The position numbers were made by a program, and so were the translations under genes. Below are positions 1-7,742 of a DNA stretch of 21,956 bases, piece after piece. The notes beneath the pieces were generated by a model that saw only the letters and a list, made by a program, of their open reading frames with translations, searched no databases and was not told the origin of the DNA. The stretch is from JOPF133 sp052144935 (GTDB taxonomy: Bacteria > Acidobacteriota > Terriglobia > Bryobacterales > Bryobacteraceae), in assembly GCA_052144935.1 (NCBI GenBank), contig JBKQPR010000030.1:1-21956 (forward strand), given 5' to 3'. Each line of letters opens with the position of its first letter. The stretch's first letter is position 1.

Positions 1-1
1 G

Positions 2-394
2 CACGCGTCCACGCAGACCGATGATGACTTGAACTTTCTTCCTCTTCTCGGTGTTCCTAATCCTGTTCCTAACAGTGGTCGATCCATCCGAGCGTTACTG
101 GCCCACTCTTGCCAAGCGCCGACGGCCATATCCTTGGTGCGCCCGCGCGGCACGGTGATTTTGAAATCGACCGTACACGGCGCCGTGGCCGTGGACACCG
201 CGCCGGCCATCGTCCACGAGATCACCCTGATGGGTTCGCGCTGCGGCCGCATGGAGGCGGCGCTCCCGCTGCTCGAGCACGGCATTATTCCAGTGGAAGC
301 GCTGATCGCGGCACGCTACGCGCTGGCGGATGCGCCGCGAGCCTTCGCCCATGCCGCCGAGAGGGGAGCGTTGAAGGTGCTCCTGGCAGGATGA
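2..394 (+). pseudogene. C-terminal fragment of a zinc-type (MDR) alcohol/polyol dehydrogenase
   Basis: The frame is open from the window edge to a TGA at 392-394. From about position 116 on, the product reads like the C-terminal part of a medium-chain dehydrogenase: a SLVRPRGTVILKST strand, then EITLMGSRCG, then a closing ALKVLLAG segment, as in sorbitol/threonine-dehydrogenase-like members. The residues before that (about 38) do not resemble the Rossmann fold expected there, and no GxGxxG motif is visible in any plus-strand frame. The gene is therefore either cut by the window edge plus a rearrangement, or a truncated relic fused to unrelated sequence. A TTG at 29 could start a 121-residue product but has no convincing ribosome site. 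The family is fairly clear from the C-terminal motifs; the substrate cannot be told. Confidence 0.5.
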
Positions 395-717
395 ACGATC
401 CGCCGAACGGGATCTGCCGGAAGCGGCGGCTGATGGTGGCGAGAGAGCGTTTATACTGTTCCGCTCCCATCGGGAAGCCGTGCTTCACTTTGCCTGCCGT
501 ATGACCGGGTCGGGTGCGACGCCCAGGATCCATTCCCCGAGCGTTCCTCCGCGCTGAAGGGAACCCGCCGGAACGCGCTTCCCCGCCGGCCCACTGCTCG
601 CGGATGCCTGCCGCCTCGCGCCCGAAGTACTATCGTACCCTTGCATTTGAGACCAAAAGGCTCGAATATAATAAATGAGGCTATAAGCCACCACTTCAGG
701 GAGGTGCCTCTAGGACC
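395..717. other. Intergenic region upstream of the CoA-transferase gene
   Basis: No credible gene is visible here; open frames on both strands lack family-like sequence. The last 80 bases hold a promoter-like element and a ribosome binding site for the next gene. The rest is GC-rich with no repeat or hairpin I can support. Confidence 0.5.
641..672 (+). promoter_or_regulatory. Probable sigma70-type promoter of the CoA-transferase gene
   Basis: A perfect TATAAT lies at 667-672, in a short AT-rich stretch that stands out from the GC-rich surroundings. Candidate -35 boxes are TTGCAT at 641-646 (20-bp spacer) or TTGAGA at 647-652 (14-bp spacer). Neither spacing is ideal, so the -10 box is the stronger evidence. 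It lies 45 bases before the ATG at 718. A GGGAGGTG ribosome site follows at 699-706. Confidence 0.45.
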
Positions 718-2034
718 ATGACCGACTACTACCGCTCCCGCCTGACCACCGCCGAGAAGGCCGTGGAGGCGGTTCAATCCGGCCACCGCGTCTACATCCA
801 CAACGGCTGCGCCGAGCCCGTGGACCTGGTCGAGGCGCTCACCCGTCGCGGTCCGCTGCTGCGGGACGTGGAAATTCTGCATATGGCCACCATGGGGATT
901 GCCGACTATGCGCGCCCCGAGTATGAGGGGCACTTCCGCCACAATTCCCTGTTCACCGGAGGAAACGTGCGCCGCGCCGTGCAGGAGGGGCGCGCGGACT
1001 ATACCCCCATCTTCCTCAGCGAAATCGAAGGGCTGTTCCACTCGGGCGCACTGCCTATCGATGTCTGCCTGCTGCAGTGTACGCCGCCCGACCAGTACGG
1101 CTACCTGTGCCTGGGTACGAGCATCGACATCACGCTGGCGGCCGTGGAGGCCTCGCGCCACGTGATCGTGGAGATCAACAGCCAGATGCCGCACACGCTG
1201 GGCGATTCACTCCTGCACATGAGCGCGGTGGACGCTTTCGTCGAGACCTCGCATCCGCTGGTGGAATATCCCCAACCGGAGGTCACCAGCCTCCACCACG
1301 CCATTGCGCGCCATGTGGCCGCGTTGATTCCCGACGGCGCCACCATCCAGACCGGCATCGGCGGCATTCCCGAAGCGGTGCTCGGATTTCTGGGCGGCCA
1401 TGACGGCCTGGGCATACACTCCGAAATGGTTTACGATGGCGTGATCGAGCTGATGGAAAAGGGCGTCATCAACAACCGGCGCAAGAGCCTGCACCGCGAC
1501 AAGGTGGTGGCCGGATTCGCGCTGGGGTCCAGGCGCCTGTTCGACTTCATCCACAACAACCCGGCCTTCGAGTTCCGCGCTACATCGTACTGCAACGACC
1601 CGTTCGTGATCGCCCAGAACGACCGCATGGTGGCCGTGAATTCGGCCCTGGAAGTGGATATCACGGGCCAGGTCTGCTCGGATTCGGTGGGTTTCACGCC
1701 CTATAGCGGGATCGGCGGCCAGGTGGACTTTCTGCGCGGCGCGGCGCGGTCCAAGGGCGGGGTGCCGATCATCGCGCTGCCGGCGACGGCCAGGCAGGGC
1801 ACGATTTCGCGCATCGTTCCGGCGCTGCGTCCCGGGGCCGGAGTGGTGACTTCGCGCGGCGACGTGCACTACGTGATCACGGAGCACGGAGTGGCCTACC
1901 TCCACGGCAAGACGTTGCGCCAGCGGGCCGAAGCGTTGATCCGCATCGCCGCGCCCGAATTCCGCGAGGAACTGGAGCGCCGGGCGGTGGAGGCGAGGAT
2001 TCTGTCGGCCAACCCGAATCTGGTGGTGGTGTAG
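718..2034 (+). CDS. Acetyl-CoA hydrolase / 4-hydroxybutyrate CoA-transferase family protein
   Basis: This 438-residue cytoplasmic enzyme belongs to the class I CoA-transferase group that moves CoA between acetate and another short acid, or hydrolyses acetyl-CoA. The length is normal for 4-hydroxybutyrate CoA-transferase-like members. The N-terminal domain (about 1-190) contains the CTPPDQYGYLCLG segment. The C-terminal domain contains QTGIGGIPEAV and then GIHSEMVYDG, whose Glu236 is in the place of the glutamate that forms the glutamyl-CoA thioester. The family motif SVGFTPYSGIGGQVDFLRGA follows, and the ITEHGVAYLHGKTLRQRAEAL segment is near the end. The ATG at 718 is supported by GGGAGGTG 11 bases upstream. 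It appears monocistronic, as the next gene is on the other strand. The exact acyl acceptor cannot be read from sequence; succinate, acetate or 4-hydroxybutyrate are all possible. Confidence 0.88.
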   Translation: MTDYYRSRLTTAEKAVEAVQSGHRVYIHNGCAEPVDLVEALTRRGPLLRDVEILHMATMGIADYARPEYEGHFRHNSLFTGGNVRRAVQEGRADYTPIFLSEIEGLFHSGALPIDVCLLQCTPPDQYGYLCLGTSIDITLAAVEASRHVIVEINSQMPHTLGDSLLHMSAVDAFVETSHPLVEYPQPEVTSLHHAIARHVAALIPDGATIQTGIGGIPEAVLGFLGGHDGLGIHSEMVYDGVIELMEKGVINNRRKSLHRDKVVAGFALGSRRLFDFIHNNPAFEFRATSYCNDPFVIAQNDRMVAVNSALEVDITGQVCSDSVGFTPYSGIGGQVDFLRGAARSKGGVPIIALPATARQGTISRIVPALRPGAGVVTSRGDVHYVITEHGVAYLHGKTLRQRAEALIRIAAPEFREELERRAVEARILSANPNLVVV

Positions 2035-2126
2035 CTGCCTGTGACGGCGTCGGCGGTGCGCTAAACTTAGGCTGACGCAGGATTAGCTGTGCGCCGTCAC
2101 TGAAGCGCGCCGGCTGAAAGCGGGCT

Positions 2127-2222
2127 GGGCCCAGAGGGCACCCCAGGATTGGCTGCCCCACACAGCAGCCCAGCCGCAACCGAAGGCGGTGCTTCGCACC
2201 GTTGGCAGGCGAATCGCCTGCC
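2127..2222. repeat. Cluster of small palindromic repeats
   Basis: Three dispersed motifs sit in the gap between the convergent CoA-transferase and fucosidase genes. GGGCCCAGAGGGCACCCC (2127-2144) has near copies at 5176-5193 and inside the ABC ATPase near 13633. A CGGTGCTTCGCACCG hairpin is at 2187-2201. GGCAGGCGAATCGCCTGCC (2204-2222) is a near-perfect palindrome with copies at 8614, 11139, 12805 and 12834. They look like REP-type elements, and here could also fold in the 3' ends of both transcripts. Confidence 0.7.
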
Positions 2223-2320
2223 CCACCAAAATCGTCGCGGCACGCGAAGAGTTGGTGGTGGGCCAGTTTTTCAAACCGACCCACTGCCGTAGAGTTGAGG
2301 CTCTTGTAGTGCGTTAGCGG

Positions 2321-3763
2321 CTATTCCGCGAAGAGCGCGAACTCGCTCAACACCGGCTTCGCAGCGGCTTCGGTGACTCGCAGGCGCAGGCGCGCGGCGG
2401 TCACGGGGCCGTCCAGGCGGATGAGGCGGCGCGGGCCGATCGAGGACACGGCCGCCACGGGCCGCCATTCGCCGGATTCCCAGCGATCCACAGCGAGCGC
2501 GTCGATCCTCTGTCCGAAGCGAATCGCCTCTGTCACCCGGATCACTTGGAACGTGCACGGGCGCGGCAGATCGATGGTCACTTCGGGGGTGAGCGAGGGC
2601 GCCGCCCACCAGGTATCTTCCCGGCCATCCACCAGCGCCCGTGCGTCCGACGACACTTTGGCGCCGGCTGCCAGGTTCTCCGCGAAGGTCTTCCGGCGGT
2701 AGCCGCCGAAGGCCTTCAGGGCCGCCACGTCCTCGGGGCCGAGCAGGCCGTCGCGATTGGGGGGCACGTTCAACAGCAGGTTGGCGCCGCGCCCCACCGA
2801 CTTGTAATAGAGATCGACCAGTTGCGCCTCCGTCTTGACGCGGGCGTTTTCGCGCTCGTGCCAGAACCAGCCCGGGCGTATCGAAACATCGCACTCGGCC
2901 GGCAGCCACTTCGAGCCGTGGCGGTGTCCCACGGGCGATTCCTTCTCCCGCACATCGCCCGGCGAGGCCGGTCCGCCATCGGCGGCCACCGGATCGTACG
3001 TCGCCCAGCACGGGTCGCCCGCAATGCCGCGCTCGTTGCCCACCCAGCGGACGTCCGGACCTACGTCGCTGAAGATCACCGCATCGGGCTGCAAGGAGCG
3101 CACCAGGTCCCAGGTGCGCGGCCAATCGTAATAGGTGCGCTTGTCGATGGTGCGCTTCACTCTGGCGCCGCCATAGAAGCCGTCGCCGCCGTTGGCGCCA
3201 TCGTGCCATACCTCGAAGATGGGGCCATAGTTGGTGAGCAGCTCGGTAAGCTGGCGGCGGTAGATGGGGAGATAGGCGGGCGTGCCGTAGGCCGGATGGT
3301 TGCGGTCCCAGGGCGAAAGATAGACGCCGAATTGCATCTTGCGGCGGCCGGCGGCGGCGGCAATGTCCGCCACCACATCGCCCTTGCCGGCGCGCCAGGA
3401 ACTTTGCCGCACGGAGTGCTCCGTGGTTGCGGTGGGCCACAGGCAGAAGCCGTCGTGATGTTTGCAGGTGAGGATGACGCCCCGCATTCCGGCCGCGTCG
3501 AGCGCTTCCACGATGGCGTCGGGATCGAAACGCGCGGGGTTGAAAATGTTCGGATCTTCGTCGCCGTAGCCCCATTCCTTATCGGTGAACGTATTCACGG
3601 TAAAGTGCAGGAAAGCGGTGGTCTCGAGGGCGTGCCAGCGAAGCTGCCGTGCACTGGGCACGGCCCCGTAGGGCGCGGGGACGGCGCCCGATTGAGGCGG
3701 CGCCGCGGGCAGGGTGGCGGGCAGGGCTGCCACCGAGGCCAGAAAAGCGCGTCGGGTGAACAT
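2321..3763 (-). CDS. Exported GH29 alpha-L-fucosidase with C-terminal discoidin-like domain
   Basis: The enzyme hydrolyses alpha-L-fucosyl linkages on glycans outside the cytoplasm. Its 480 residues begin with a twin-arginine-type signal (TRRAFLASVAALPATLPAAP). The catalytic barrel spans about 36-355. It shows the GH29 hallmark CKHHDGFCLWP (100-110), the PWDRN segment (151-155), and EVWHDGANG (184-192), where Asp188 is in the position of the nucleophile. DLYYKSVGRGANLLLNVPPN (317-336) is also typical. The acid/base is less conserved in this family and I do not assign it. Residues about 360-480 look like an F5/8 type C (CBM32-like) beta-sandwich, common in GH29-B enzymes. The start is the ATG at 3763, with only a weak GAGG just before it. 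The gene is divergent from the phosphofructokinase, with a large hairpin between them. Confidence 0.9.
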   Translation of the reverse strand: MFTRRAFLASVAALPATLPAAPPQSGAVPAPYGAVPSARQLRWHALETTAFLHFTVNTFTDKEWGYGDEDPNIFNPARFDPDAIVEALDAAGMRGVILTCKHHDGFCLWPTATTEHSVRQSSWRAGKGDVVADIAAAAGRRKMQFGVYLSPWDRNHPAYGTPAYLPIYRRQLTELLTNYGPIFEVWHDGANGGDGFYGGARVKRTIDKRTYYDWPRTWDLVRSLQPDAVIFSDVGPDVRWVGNERGIAGDPCWATYDPVAADGGPASPGDVREKESPVGHRHGSKWLPAECDVSIRPGWFWHERENARVKTEAQLVDLYYKSVGRGANLLLNVPPNRDGLLGPEDVAALKAFGGYRRKTFAENLAAGAKVSSDARALVDGREDTWWAAPSLTPEVTIDLPRPCTFQVIRVTEAIRFGQRIDALAVDRWESGEWRPVAAVSSIGPRRLIRLDGPVTAARLRLRVTEAAAKPVLSEFALFAE

Positions 3764-3796
3764 GCCTCTACAATAGCGGATGGGGCGCCCCCGCCG

Positions 3797-3893
3797 TTCA
3801 CCGCAGAGACGCGGAGAACGCTGAGACCTCGCAGAGAAGAATTGCTAAGTTTTCTCTGCGTAGTCTCGGAGTTCTCCGCGTCTCTGCGGTGAA
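3797..3893. repeat. 97-nt near-perfect inverted repeat (hairpin element)
   Basis: The left arm 3797-3819 (TTCACCGCAGAGACGCGG then AGAAC) is exactly complementary to the right arm 3871-3893, giving 23 paired bases. Inside, GAGAC and CGCAGAGAA pair with GTCTC and TTCTCTGCG, leaving a loop of about 13 bases. The motif ACCGCAGAGACGCGGAG is of a kind seen dispersed in many environmental bacterial genomes. A partial relic (GCTGAGACGCAGAGGAAACG) occurs at 5350-5369. It lies in the shared upstream region of the fucosidase and phosphofructokinase genes. Confidence 0.85.
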
Positions 3894-3928
3894 AGCGGGG
3901 CCCCCAACTGAGGAAGCCCGCCGCCGAT

Positions 3929-3970
3929 TATAATGGAGCTTCTGAATCGGAAAGGCGCTCGAAAAGGAGA
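3929..3970 (+). promoter_or_regulatory. Putative -10 box and ribosome site of the phosphofructokinase gene
   Basis: TATAAT is at 3929-3934, 39 bases before the ATG, and a strong AAGGAGA ribosome site is at 3964-3970, three bases before the ATG at 3974. No good -35 box is seen at the right distance. The right arm of the 97-nt hairpin ends 35 bases upstream of the -10 box. Confidence 0.4.
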
Positions 3971-3973
3971 TTC

Positions 3974-5158
3974 ATGGTTGCGAAGCGAATTGGCATTCTC
4001 ACGGGCGGCGGCGATGTTCCGGGACTGAATTCCGTGATCAAGACGGTGGTTTACCGTGGACTTGAAATCGGCTGCGAGGTGATCGGAGTTCGCCGCGGCT
4101 GGGAGGGGTTGACGCATGTCGACCTGCAGGATCCCGCCAGCCGGGCGCGTTACATCCTGCCGCTCAATCGGGAGAACACGCGGACCATCGACCGCACGGG
4201 CGGCACCTATCTGCACAGCTCCCGCACCAATCCGTCGAAGATGAAAAAACTGCCCCCCGTGCTGGAAGGCCGGGATTTTCCGAAAAGCGAGAGCACCAAG
4301 AAGGGCGTCACCTCAACGGTCTACGACGTCACTCCCGCGGTAAAGCACAACATCGAGACGTTGGGCCTGGATTACATGATCGCCATCGGCGGCGACGACA
4401 CCCTCAGCTACGCGGCCGAACTGGACCGCCAGGGCATGCGGGTGATCGCGGTTCCCAAGACCATGGACAACGATGTGCGCAACACCGAATACTGCATCGG
4501 CTTCTCGACCGCCATTACGCGCGCCATGGACGCTATCGAGCGGCAGCGCACCACCGTGGGATCGCACGAGCGCATCGGGATTTTCCGCGTCTTCGGCCGC
4601 GATGCCGGTTACACGGCTCTGTACACCGCCTATGTGACTTCGGTGCGTTGCTGCATTCCGGAATTTAAGGTCGATCTGCACAAGCTGATCGAGTTGCTGG
4701 TGACCGATAAGCGCCACAATCCGAGCAATTACTCGCTGGCGATTCTCTCCGAGGGCGCCGAGTGGGAAGGCTATACGGTGAAAGAGTACGGAGAGCCGGA
4801 CGCCTTCGGGCACCGCAAGAAAATGAGCGTGGCGGAAGATCTCAGCAACGAAATCAAGCGCGCCACGGGCGACGAAACTATCGTCAGCGACCTGACCTAC
4901 GATCTGCGCTCGGGCAGTCCCGATTTCGTGGACCGCATGGTGGCCACCACTTTCGCCGGTATGGCGATGGACGCCATCGTGGAGGGCAAGCACGGAGTGA
5001 TGACGGCCATCCACGATGGCTGCTACGCCCTGCAGCCGATCCCCGATCCCAAGCTGGGGCCGCGCCACGTGGAAGTGGAAACCATGTACAACACCGAGCG
5101 CTACCGGCCCACTTACGACCAGAAACTGGGCCTGCCCATCTTCCTGACGCGGGCGTAA
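3974..5158 (+). CDS. 6-phosphofructokinase, probably pyrophosphate-dependent
   Basis: This cytoplasmic glycolytic enzyme phosphorylates fructose 6-phosphate at C1. The 394 residues hold the PFK fold: RIGILTGGGDVPGLNS (5-20), AIGGDDT (137-143), VPKTMDNDV (160-168) and VFGRDAG (206-212). Two positions decide the donor. In ATP-dependent PfkA the motif is GGDGT, and PGTIDND follows. Here Asp142 replaces the glycine of GGDG and Lys162 replaces the glycine of PGT; both are hallmarks of PPi-dependent enzymes. Asp165 corresponds to the catalytic base. PPi use would make the step reversible and spare ATP. The start is fixed by the AAGGAGA site three bases before the ATG. Enzyme class is clear; the phosphoryl donor is inferred from the two residues. 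Confidence 0.88.
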   Translation: MVAKRIGILTGGGDVPGLNSVIKTVVYRGLEIGCEVIGVRRGWEGLTHVDLQDPASRARYILPLNRENTRTIDRTGGTYLHSSRTNPSKMKKLPPVLEGRDFPKSESTKKGVTSTVYDVTPAVKHNIETLGLDYMIAIGGDDTLSYAAELDRQGMRVIAVPKTMDNDVRNTEYCIGFSTAITRAMDAIERQRTTVGSHERIGIFRVFGRDAGYTALYTAYVTSVRCCIPEFKVDLHKLIELLVTDKRHNPSNYSLAILSEGAEWEGYTVKEYGEPDAFGHRKKMSVAEDLSNEIKRATGDETIVSDLTYDLRSGSPDFVDRMVATTFAGMAMDAIVEGKHGVMTAIHDGCYALQPIPDPKLGPRHVEVETMYNTERYRPTYDQKLGLPIFLTRA

Positions 5159-5440
5159 AAGAATTATTGGCCGCTGGGCCCAGAGGGCGCCCCCGCAGAT
5201 GAACGCCGGTGAGAACCAAAGAACCAGCCGCGCGAGGGTCCCGGTGCGCGCGGGCCGCCAGGTTGACCGGGAGAATCTCTCGCCAAGCCGCCAAGGCGCA
5301 AAGTAACGCAAAGAGAAAACAACACAAAGGACGAATGACGAAGATAAACGCTGAGACGCAGAGGAAACGCGGGGTGGGCGGGGCGGGGAGAGGCAGGAAG
5401 AGAACTGGCGCGGCGTGCTACTATACCTCCCTCAGATCCC
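5159..5440. other. Intergenic region with repeat relics
   Basis: No gene is credible here. It holds a GGGCCCAGAGGGCGCCCC copy (5176-5193), a repeat of the CGCCAAGCCGCCAAGGCGCA type followed by AAGTAACGCAAAG (5281-5313), and a partial copy of the CTGAGACGCAGAGG family (5351-5364). The latter two are classes of short repeats commonly scattered in environmental bacterial genomes. TACTAT near 5418, 17 bases before the next start codon, could be a -10 box for the GH5 gene. Confidence 0.55.
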
Positions 5441-6538
5441 ATGCGGGTAACGCGCCGGGCACTTCTCGGATCTCTACCCCTGTTGGCTACGGTCGGCCAG
5501 AATGGCTGCGCGCTTCCGGCCGATCCACGACGCTGGCGGGGATTTAATCTGCAGGAGAAATTTACCGATACGCCGGCCGAGTGGGCCAGGCTGGACCCGG
5601 AATGGGGGCATCGCAACGAACCCTTCCGCGAGAGCGACTTCGAGTGGATGGCCCATTGGCGCTTCAACTTCGTGCGCCTGCCGATGTCCTATCGATGCTG
5701 GACGGATGCCGGCGATCCGTTCCGGCTGATCGAAGGGCCGTTGCGGGAGATCGATCAGGCCGTCGAGTGGGGCCGGCAATATGGCTTGCACGTGTGCCTG
5801 AACTTCCACCGTGCGCCGGGGTTTTGTATCAATGGCGGCCTCATGCCGGAGCCCTGGAATTTGTGGAGAGACCGCCAGGCACTGGAGGTATTCGTGTTCC
5901 ATTGGAGGAGCTTTGCGCAACGATACCGGGGAGTTCCGAGCGAGCGGCTCAGCTTCAACTTAATCAACGAGCCGAATGGCTGCAGCCCGGCGCAATACGC
6001 CGCGGTGGTCCGGCAAGGCGTTCGAGCCATCCGGGAGGTCGACCCGCACCGGTTGGTAATGATCGACGGGATGTTCGGCGAGACCATGCAGCCGGTTCCC
6101 GAATTGGCGCGGCTGGCCAATGCGGTTCACAGTACGCGAGGCTACGCGCCCTTTAAACTCACCCACTACCTGGCTCCGTGGGCCGGCGACCTCCACGAGA
6201 TGCCGGCCTGGCCCACCAAGGCAGGGGACATAGACGAATGGGATAAGGACCGCCTGGACGAGCTCTGCATATTGCCATGGCAGGGCTTCGAACGGCGCGG
6301 CGCAAGGGTGTTCGTAGGGGAATGGGGCTGCTTCAACAAGACTCCCCACCGCGTGGCGCTGGCGTGGATGCGGGATATGCTGAGTCTCTGGAAGGCGGCA
6401 GGATGGGGCTGGGCGCTGTGGTGTTTGAGAGGATCGTTCGGCATTCTGGACAGCAACCGCGAGGACACCGTATACGAGGACTGGCAGGGCCACAAGCTGG
6501 ACAGGGAGATGCTGGAACTGCTCAGGGAGTTTTCGTAG
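5441..6538 (+). CDS. Exported GH5-family glycoside hydrolase (cellulase/mannanase-like)
   Basis: This retaining glycosidase probably acts on beta-1,4-glucan, mannan or a related polysaccharide in the periplasm or outside. The 365 residues start with a twin-arginine-like signal (VTRRALLGSLPLLATVG); Cys23 follows closely but the lipobox is poor. The RWRGFNL segment (31-37) is typical of the first GH5 strand. The HRAP segment (123-126) follows strand 3. The acid/base is Glu177 in FNLINEP (172-178), His242-Tyr243 lie on a later strand, and the nucleophile is Glu294 in VFVGEWG (290-296). The closing GWGWALWCLRGSFGILDS (321-338) is also family-like. No Shine-Dalgarno motif precedes the ATG, and a -10-like TACTAT lies close upstream, so a short-leader transcript is possible. 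Fold and catalytic pair are clear; the substrate is not. Confidence 0.88.
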   Translation: MRVTRRALLGSLPLLATVGQNGCALPADPRRWRGFNLQEKFTDTPAEWARLDPEWGHRNEPFRESDFEWMAHWRFNFVRLPMSYRCWTDAGDPFRLIEGPLREIDQAVEWGRQYGLHVCLNFHRAPGFCINGGLMPEPWNLWRDRQALEVFVFHWRSFAQRYRGVPSERLSFNLINEPNGCSPAQYAAVVRQGVRAIREVDPHRLVMIDGMFGETMQPVPELARLANAVHSTRGYAPFKLTHYLAPWAGDLHEMPAWPTKAGDIDEWDKDRLDELCILPWQGFERRGARVFVGEWGCFNKTPHRVALAWMRDMLSLWKAAGWGWALWCLRGSFGILDSNREDTVYEDWQGHKLDREMLELLREFS

Positions 6539-6555
6539 CATTTTCGTAGCACGGC

Positions 6556-7438
6556 CTACCGGAAATCGAGATCGAGCGCCGAAACATCGAACGCCCCACG
6601 CACCATCAGCACCAGGGGAGAATCGTCCAGAGCCAGGCCGGTCAGTATGCTGAAACTGACATCGGCGCGCCGGAAGCGTTGCGCCTCCACCACGCGTTCC
6701 AGTTGGCCCTCGGGGACGCCGACGCGGTAGATGCCGGGATCCCAGACCACCATGGCGTGGCCGTTAGCGTCGTCGAGCGCCGCGATGTAACGGCCGTCGG
6801 GAGACCATATGGGCGCCACCAGGCCTTCGGAGCCGGGGATCTTCGACTGGCCGCGGGTCTCCAGGTTATATAAGTAGATCGCTTTGGCCGAGGTTGGGAC
6901 GAAGGTATGGCTATCCGTCCGAGAATGCCATCACCTTGCCGTCGGGCGAGAGATTGGGGTCCAAATGAGCGCTTGACCCGGGGATTGCCTGCACGGGTTT
7001 TCCGCCGGTTGCCGGCACAACGTACGTCTGAAGTCCGCTGACCACGTAAATCCGGTTGCCATCGGCCGACCAACGCGGGATGTAGCTGAGAAATGGCGGA
7101 TTCGTCAGCCGCATCTTACCCGTGCCGTCCAAGCGGGAACGCCACAGAAGGACATCCGGGTAGGTGGTGTAGGCGAGGCTTTGGCCGTCGGGCGAAACCC
7201 GAACCCAGGTGGCGAAAATGCCGTCAAGGTATGGGACAACCTCGTTTCGTGCAGCGTCGTAACGGACCAACTCGCCTCGTGCCGAGTCGGCCAGGGCGAA
7301 CACCTTCCGTCCCGAGGAAGATCCTGCCGGCTGGAGAAGTGGGACGGGGCCGGCAGTCAATTGGTAAGGCTCGCGCGGGGCCGGATGGAGAATTCCGCGG
7401 TCTTCGGGGAGGGCCCACAAATCCGTTCGCAAACTTCG
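6556..7438 (-). pseudogene. Decayed TolB/PD40 beta-propeller protein, 5' truncated and frameshifted
   Basis: Two minus-strand pieces in different frames form one propeller. The 5' piece (to 6911) shows repeats of the PD40 type: WVRVSPDGQSLAYTT, PRWSADGNRIYVVSG and NLSPDGKVMAFSDG, then TAG. The 3' piece, in another frame, continues naturally as SHTFVPTSAKAIYLYNLETRG, then PIWSPDGRYIAALDD, ending at 6556. Removing one G from the run near 6910-6915 would restore a single frame (FSDDSHTF). Upstream, the frame meets a TAG at 7439-7441, exactly where the dispersed repeat copy A begins, so the 5' part, with any signal or DNA-binding domain, is missing. Such propellers are often C-terminal parts of winged-helix regulators or secreted proteins. 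One sequencing error could explain the frameshift but not the missing 5' end. Confidence 0.75.
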
Positions 7439-7670
7439 CTAACTTTTTTCAACATTCCAACTCTCATCACTCCAATCACTTACCACCCAACTCCACTTTC
7501 TCCCCCGCCGGCCTCCGCCTGCCCGTCGCATACAATAAGGCTTCGGGAGGGCTTGGCGAGAGCGAATTTGCCCCGAGGAAAGCGCACTCTGGACATGATG
7601 TCCCGAGATCCCTCGGTTAACTCTTTTAGTTTCAACAAAGCTTCCCCAGAATCCGGGACATTTATGTCCT
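7433..7670 (-). repeat. Dispersed ~235-bp repeat, copy A (inverted relative to copy B)
   Basis: Read on the minus strand, this stretch matches 18589-18622 plus 21547-21756 on the plus strand. Shared blocks include GCAAATTCGCTCTCGC, CCTCCCGAAGCC, CGACGGGCAGGCGGAGG, GTGGTAAGTG / GCGGTAAGTG and CGAAGTTTG, with visible identity of roughly three quarters or better. It contains two palindromes, GGACATGATGTCC (7591-7603) and GGACATTTATGTCC (7656-7669), whose spacing matches copy B. One end coincides with the truncated 5' end of the propeller pseudogene; the other lies about 70 bases before the transketolase start, so this copy also occupies the presumed operon leader. Confidence 0.85.
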
Positions 7671-7742
7671 GAATCTCCTTCCCGCTTGACCGCGAGGCCC
7701 GCCGATTGTTACCGTGAAATGCGGTTGCATAAAGCCGGTCAG

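Noticed and set aside
2041..2100. Rho-independent terminator after the CoA-transferase gene
   Set aside because: GTGACGGCG (2041-2049) and CGCCGTCAC (2092-2100) are inverted, but the loop is 42 bases and there is no T tract.
3797..3893. Classical terminator for the fucosidase or phosphofructokinase
   Set aside because: The hairpin lies upstream of both divergent genes, not at a 3' end, and has no T tract.
7433..7670. A MITE made by the IS1595-family element
   Set aside because: The dispersed repeat lacks the GG...AAAATATAC ends of the element and has no matching terminal repeats or target duplications of its own; it only served as the insertion target.
7686..7742. TTG start at 7686 for the transketolase N subunit
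   Set aside because: The extra 19 residues do not resemble transketolase, and the ATG at 7743 gives the usual N-terminus; neither has a convincing ribosome site.
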